7,224 bases of DNA, taken from positions 1-7,224 of the forward strand of contig JAICUS010000309.1 in assembly GCA_025935735.1 (NCBI GenBank). The letters are read 5' to 3'. The position numbers and the translations under genes are program-made. This document shows, one piece after another, positions 5,468 through 7,224 of the stretch; position 1 is the stretch's first letter; each line of letters opens with the position of its first letter. This DNA comes from Solirubrobacteraceae bacterium. GTDB lineage: Bacteria; Actinomycetota; Thermoleophilia; Solirubrobacterales; Solirubrobacteraceae. The notes under the pieces are model-generated. The model worked only from the letters and a program-made list of their open reading frames with translations. It searched no databases and was not told the origin of the DNA.

Positions 5468-7045
5468 GTGGGGAAGCCGTTCCTTCGCGCCGTTGGCGCG
5501 ACGATGCTGATCGCCGCCGCCGTCGCCGCGCTTCCGCAGGCCGCGCGCGCGGAGCTGGTCTTCGACCGCGGCCCGGACGTCTACGCCGCGAATGACGACG
5601 GCAGCGACCTCCATCCGCTGGTCCGCGCGAGCTGGCTGGGGATGGACAACGGGCTGTGGACGCCGGCGGTGGCGCCGGATGGCACGGTGGTGACGTTCAT
5701 GGGCGAGACGCTGCGCAACGACGTGCAGGACCCCAACGGCGACGGCACCCACTACTACGGGGCCAGCGCCGACGGCGCGTACGTGCTGGCGGGCGGCAAG
5801 ATCGCCCGGCTCACGCCCGATCCCGCGCCCGCCGGGTACTCGACCGGCGGCGACATCAGCCCGGAGCCGGTGGCCGGCGGCCAGTACGCGTTCAAGCACT
5901 GGTCGTGCACCGAGGTCCACGGGCAGCTCGGCTGGGACAACTGGTGCGAGTCCGCCATGCTCACGGCGCCGCTCTCGCAGGGCGCGCTCGCGTCGACCAC
6001 GTTCGCCCCGGTCGACGGGTGCTCGGCGGCGGGCAACCCGACGCAGGACCCCTCGACCACGACGCTGCGGCTCGCCTACACCGGCTGCACGTACAACGCC
6101 GACCCCACCAACCCCCTGTCCGAGGGCCGCGCGTCGATCTACATCTCCGGCCCCGGGCACCAGGACGAGCACGCGATCGCGCTCGGCGAGGACGCCGACA
6201 CCGGGCAGACGGACGGCTTCGTCGATCCGTCGTTCTCGCCGGACGGCGGGCAGGTCGTGGCCTACGACACGGGCGGCGGGCGCGATGACTTCGATCACAA
6301 CCCGGTGCACTTCGAGGTCCCCGCGGCGCTGCGGGTCTTCGACGCCGACGCCGCCCAGCCGAGCGAGGGCCGGGTCCTGGTCCAGGCGCCCGTCGACGAC
6401 CAGGGCCACTACGTGGCGCTCGAGTCGCCGCGCTACATCGGCGCCGACACCATCGCCTTCACCGCCGGCGGCAGCATCTGGACGGTGCCGGCCGACTGCG
6501 ACGACTGCACCCTCGACGACGACGCCACCGAGCTGGTCGACGGCTCGTTCGACGACGGCACCGGGATCGGCGCGGTCGCGTGGACGAGCAAGACGGTCCA
6601 GCCCGGCACGGCGCCGGCGCCCCCGCAGAACGGCGGCGGCGGCGGCGGTGGGACGCCGCAACCCGCCCCGCAGCCGCAGCCGGCCCCGCGGCTGACGCCG
6701 ATCCCCCAGCCCACGCCGGCGACGGTGGTCCCGGCGCTCAAACTCCCGGGCGGCACGCTGAAGGTCAAGCACGGCAGGCTGAAGCTGCGGCTGGCCTGCG
6801 GCACGGGCACGACGAGCTGCAAGGGCACGCTGAGCCTGACCACCCGCAAGGGCAAGAAGGCGGGCAGCCTGGGCCGCACCTCCTTCACGATCGCCGCGGG
6901 CAAGAAGAAGACGGTGACGCTGAGGCTCACGAAGGCCGGCCGCAGGGCGCTGGCCAAGGCCCACCGCCACAAGTTGAAGGTCGTGCTGACGGCCAAGCCG
7001 TCGAGCGGCCGGCCCACGAGCCGGACGATCGCACTGAAGGGCTGA
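5468..7045 (+). CDS. Secreted PD40-type beta-propeller protein with basic C-terminal domain
   Basis: The 525-residue product begins with a signal peptide (residues 1-28, cleavage after ARA) and is probably released outside the membrane. Residues about 29-375 look like a WD40/TolB-like propeller. PD40 signatures are PAVAPDGTVVTF (66-77) and DPSFSPDGGQVVAYDT (253-268), with further blade-like strands such as ADTIAFTAGGSIWTV. DPNGDG at 88-93 resembles a calcium-binding DxNxDG loop. Six cysteines (147, 160, 185, 207, 344, 347) could form disulphides. A Gly/Pro/Gln linker at about 381-420 leads to a terminal domain of about 100 residues (424-525) with alternating beta strands and a likely C444-C451 disulphide. 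It resembles the Ig-like basic modules of Thermoleophilia surface proteins. The propeller is rich in Asp, while residues 364-525 contain no Asp or Glu. The GTG start is supported by a strong Shine-Dalgarno. The role is unknown; surface binding or scaffolding is possible. It is not a canonical TolB, as no Tol genes are nearby. Confidence 0.85.
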   Translation: MGKPFLRAVGATMLIAAAVAALPQAARAELVFDRGPDVYAANDDGSDLHPLVRASWLGMDNGLWTPAVAPDGTVVTFMGETLRNDVQDPNGDGTHYYGASADGAYVLAGGKIARLTPDPAPAGYSTGGDISPEPVAGGQYAFKHWSCTEVHGQLGWDNWCESAMLTAPLSQGALASTTFAPVDGCSAAGNPTQDPSTTTLRLAYTGCTYNADPTNPLSEGRASIYISGPGHQDEHAIALGEDADTGQTDGFVDPSFSPDGGQVVAYDTGGGRDDFDHNPVHFEVPAALRVFDADAAQPSEGRVLVQAPVDDQGHYVALESPRYIGADTIAFTAGGSIWTVPADCDDCTLDDDATELVDGSFDDGTGIGAVAWTSKTVQPGTAPAPPQNGGGGGGGTPQPAPQPQPAPRLTPIPQPTPATVVPALKLPGGTLKVKHGRLKLRLACGTGTTSCKGTLSLTTRKGKKAGSLGRTSFTIAAGKKKTVTLRLTKAGRRALAKAHRHKLKVVLTAKPSSGRPTSRTIALKG

Positions 7046-7051
7046 CCGCGG

Positions 7052-7077
7052 GGCGGGGCGGCGTGCGCCGGCCCGCC
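7052..7077 (+). terminator. GC-rich hairpin after the beta-propeller gene
   Basis: GGCGGG (7052-7057) pairs with CCCGCC (7072-7077). One mismatch follows, then CGGC (7059-7062) pairs with GCCG (7067-7070) around a 4-base loop. It starts 6 bp after the TGA stop. It lacks a T-tract but is well placed to be the terminator of this gene. Confidence 0.55.
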
Positions 7078-7224
7078 GCGTCATCGATCAGTGCGCGGGC
7101 GGCGCGGTCGCGTCGACGTCCTCGGTGCGCCCGGGGGGTGCGGATGGTGAAGTACTGGGTCGGCAACCGCGGGCGGATCGGCACCGGGCGACGTTGCGGC
7201 CGATCCGACGGCCGGCCGAGTGAC
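7078..7224. other. Right edge, no gene supported
   Basis: Short open frames run off the window edge on both strands. One plus-strand frame starts at ATG 7143 (MVKYWVGNRGRIGTG). On the minus strand one frame ends at TGA 7088-7090 and another passes through PTQYFTIRTP. None has a convincing ribosome binding site or a recognisable family, so I assign nothing. Confidence 0.5.

Noticed and set aside
5366..7084. Long minus-strand open frame opposite the beta-propeller gene
   Set aside because: Arg/Ala/Gly-rich shadow; the plus strand has a signal peptide, PD40 motifs and a Shine-Dalgarno.
7143..7224. Possible start of a further plus-strand gene (MVKYWVGN...)
   Set aside because: No ribosome binding site, no family recognised and only about 27 codons before the edge.

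Overview
The window is GC-rich throughout and strongly codon-biased. It carries a class II (B12-dependent) ribonucleotide reductase, probable leaderless promoters and two exported proteins rich in Ala, Pro, Thr and Gly. One exported protein ends in a short basic beta-sandwich-like domain that I associate with Thermoleophilia (Solirubrobacterales-type soil actinobacteria). My best guess is a high-GC actinobacterium of that kind. This is inference from protein style; no rRNA or other marker is present. The odd length and the homopolymer-choked left edge suggest the window is a whole small contig.

Layout, left to right. Bases 1-110 are C/G low-complexity sequence with a 39-base C run; this is probably an assembly or sequencing artefact. 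It cuts into the 3' part of a thymidylate kinase gene (tmk, + strand, ending at 418). Between tmk and the convergent galE (- strand, 1648-674) lies about 255 bp with no gene. That gap holds a nested inverted repeat whose left outer arm forms the last codons and stop of tmk. galE is divergent from a small gene (+, 1743-2312) for a membrane-anchored Thr/Pro-rich stalk protein. Both have a TANNNT -10 box only 8-9 bases before the ATG, so both transcripts are probably leaderless.

The main gene is nrdJ (+, 2459-5329), a complete 956-residue adenosylcobalamin-dependent ribonucleotide reductase with all expected catalytic cysteines, a TSCPD domain and a C-terminal zinc-ribbon tail. Its candidate promoter overlaps the stop codon of the stalk gene. 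Its leader carries two abutting palindromes and a hairpin that could mask part of the ribosome binding site. No B12-box riboswitch was recognised. A strong stem-loop follows nrdJ and is interleaved with a consensus TTGACA -35 element for the last gene. That gene (+, 5468-7045) encodes a secreted PD40-type beta-propeller protein with an acidic propeller and a C-terminal domain that has many Lys/Arg and no Asp/Glu. A GC-rich hairpin follows it, then about 150 bp with no gene I can support.

The genes look like separate transcription units. tmk and nrdJ both serve dNTP supply and galE serves sugar-nucleotide metabolism. The two exported proteins are uncharacterised envelope proteins. I see no mobile element, CRISPR array, toxin-antitoxin or defence system. 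The more unusual signals are the nested inverted repeat, the nrdJ leader architecture, the terminator/promoter overlap and the charge-bipolar secreted protein.
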